A stretch of DNA of 64,000 nt, taken from positions 1 to 64,000 of the forward strand of contig NZ_JBHUEA010000003.1 in assembly GCF_042680685.1 (NCBI RefSeq). Direction: 5' to 3'. A program made the position numbers and the translations under genes. Origin of the DNA: Amnibacterium endophyticum. GTDB taxonomy: Bacteria > Actinomycetota > Actinomycetes > Actinomycetales > Microbacteriaceae. The notes beneath the pieces were generated by a model, which searched no databases, was not told where the DNA came from, and saw only the letters and a program-made list of their open reading frames with translations. Shown here one piece after another: positions 63,099-64,000 of this stretch (position 1 is the first letter of the stretch; every line of letters begins with the position of its first letter).

Positions 63099-64000
63099 AT
63101 GACCCTGACGCAGGCAGAGCGGCAGTACCAGAAGGCGACGCAGTCGACGGCACCGCACGTGGTGGTGCTCTTCGGAGCGGCGGGCGACCTCGCGAAGCGG
63201 AAGCTGCTGCCGGGCATGGCGAACCTCGTGCTGTCGTCGCTGACGCCGGACATCGAGATCGTCGGCACCTCGCTCGAGGACCTCGACGACGACAGCTACC
63301 GCGAGCAGGCGAGGGCTGCGCTCGACGAGTTCGACCGGCGGCGCCTCACCGACGAGGAGTGGCGCCACTTCGCCGAGAAGCTGCACTACGTGCCCTCGAA
63401 GGCGGGCCCGCAGGCCCTCGCGAAGGCGGTCGCCGAGGCCGCGGGCCGGCTCGGACCGCAGGCGCGGCGCATCCACTACCTGTCGGTGCCGCCGAAGGCC
63501 GCCCTCGCCGCCGTGGAGACGATCGCGGCGGCAGGACTGGTCGAGGGCTCCCGGATCATCATGGAGAAGCCGTTCGGCACCGACCTCGCGAGCGCCGTCG
63601 AGCTGAACCGGCGCCTCCACGAGACGTTCCAGGAGGGGCAGATCTTCCGGATCGACCACTTCCTGGGCAAGGAGCCGGCGCAGAACATCCTCGCGATCCG
63701 CTTCGGCAACGGGCTCTTCGAACCGATCTGGAACCGCAACTTCATCCAGCAGGTGCAGATCGACGTGCCCGAGACCCTCGGCCTCGAGCAGCGGGCCTCG
63801 TTCTACGAGTCGACCGGCGCCTACCGCGACATGGTTGTGACGCACCTGTTCCAGATCCTCGCGTTCGTCGCGATGGAGGCGCCGACCGCGCTCGAGCCGA
63901 AGGCGATCAGCGAGGAGAAGAACAAGGTCTTCAACTCGATGAAGGCGATCGACCCGTCGACGGTGGTCCGCGGCCAGTACGTCGGCTACAAGGACATCGC
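63099..64000 (+). CDS. zwf: glucose-6-phosphate 1-dehydrogenase (partial, runs off window)
   Basis: First 300 codons of G6PD, open at the right edge. Start ATG 63099 gives MTLTQAERQYQK, then the NADP loop VVLFGAAGDLAKRKLLPG, RIIMEKPFGTDL and the active-site RIDHFLGKEPAQNILAIRFGN with the substrate His-Lys region. It oxidises glucose 6-phosphate to 6-phosphogluconolactone, opening the pentose phosphate pathway. GATGAT lies 6 nt upstream. Nothing in the visible part suggests damage. Confidence 0.95.
   Translation, partial: MTLTQAERQYQKATQSTAPHVVVLFGAAGDLAKRKLLPGMANLVLSSLTPDIEIVGTSLEDLDDDSYREQARAALDEFDRRRLTDEEWRHFAEKLHYVPSKAGPQALAKAVAEAAGRLGPQARRIHYLSVPPKAALAAVETIAAAGLVEGSRIIMEKPFGTDLASAVELNRRLHETFQEGQIFRIDHFLGKEPAQNILAIRFGNGLFEPIWNRNFIQQVQIDVPETLGLEQRASFYESTGAYRDMVVTHLFQILAFVAMEAPTALEPKAISEEKNKVFNSMKAIDPSTVVRGQYVGYKDI

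Overview
This is a very GC-rich chromosomal window that reads as an actinobacterium, most likely a Microbacteriaceae-like member of Micrococcales. The family placement is inference. Support comes from a NucS mismatch endonuclease, a coproporphyrin-type heme pathway with an HemQ/ChdC-like protein and a ferrochelatase with a C-terminal cysteine cluster, an Actinobacteria-type holin-X membrane protein, many GTG starts, and many genes preceded by a TANNNT hexamer 6-8 nt before the start codon (leaderless-type promoters). I see no rRNA, tRNA, CRISPR array, transposase or phage structural gene. No gene-free stretch exceeds about 220 bases.

Left part (1-12.3 kb): a small hypothetical gene; two divergent paralogues that join a degenerate SGNH-hydrolase domain to a GAF domain, with a perfect 16-bp inverted repeat between them; an AlkA-type DNA glycosylase; a PPOX stress protein; a YhdH-type reductase; a pirin; then a minus-strand operon ppsR-ppsA-adk-glycosyltransferase. 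In that operon PEP synthase releases AMP and the linked adenylate kinase could recycle it.

12.4-26.3 kb: a PAP2 phosphatase with a 33-bp in-frame duplication, an MFS transporter, an SDR stress oxidoreductase, an SRPBCC protein, a LacI-regulated Gfo/Idh/MocA-aldo/keto reductase fusion, an Lrp-DUF2000 divergent pair, GNAT and P-loop kinase genes, an acyl-CoA synthetase, a second PAP2 protein, and an orphan NarL-type regulator linked to a VOC protein through a 14-codon micro-ORF.

26.4-38.3 kb: a LacI-like sensor without its DNA-binding domain; a surface-protein pair (a SipW-type substrate and a SipW-type signal peptidase fused to a LamG domain); an alpha-hydroxy-acid oxidase; an APH-fold kinase; an SDR; a lipoprotein; a Ser/Thr kinase-GAF fusion; a TIM-barrel isomerase; an ECF sigma factor with a membrane partner; and a phosphoribosyltransferase and serine hydrolase separated and flanked by three copies of a 62-bp quasi-palindromic repeat.

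38.3-49.3 kb is a nearly complete heme cluster. On the minus strand it runs hemE-hemY, then a three-gene envelope/stress insert (YtxH-like, holin-X, DUF3618) ending in a hairpin, then hemQ-hemH-hemC-hemD-hemB-hemL with mostly 4-nt overlaps. hemA diverges from hemE.

49.3-64 kb: an M13 peptidase coupled to a beta-lactamase-fold protein lacking the nucleophile serine, an MscS channel, nucS, a MarR-controlled flavin monooxygenase/FMN reductase operon with two phased operators, an MFS transporter, katG, an AraC regulator, a HAD phosphatase, and zwf running off the right edge.
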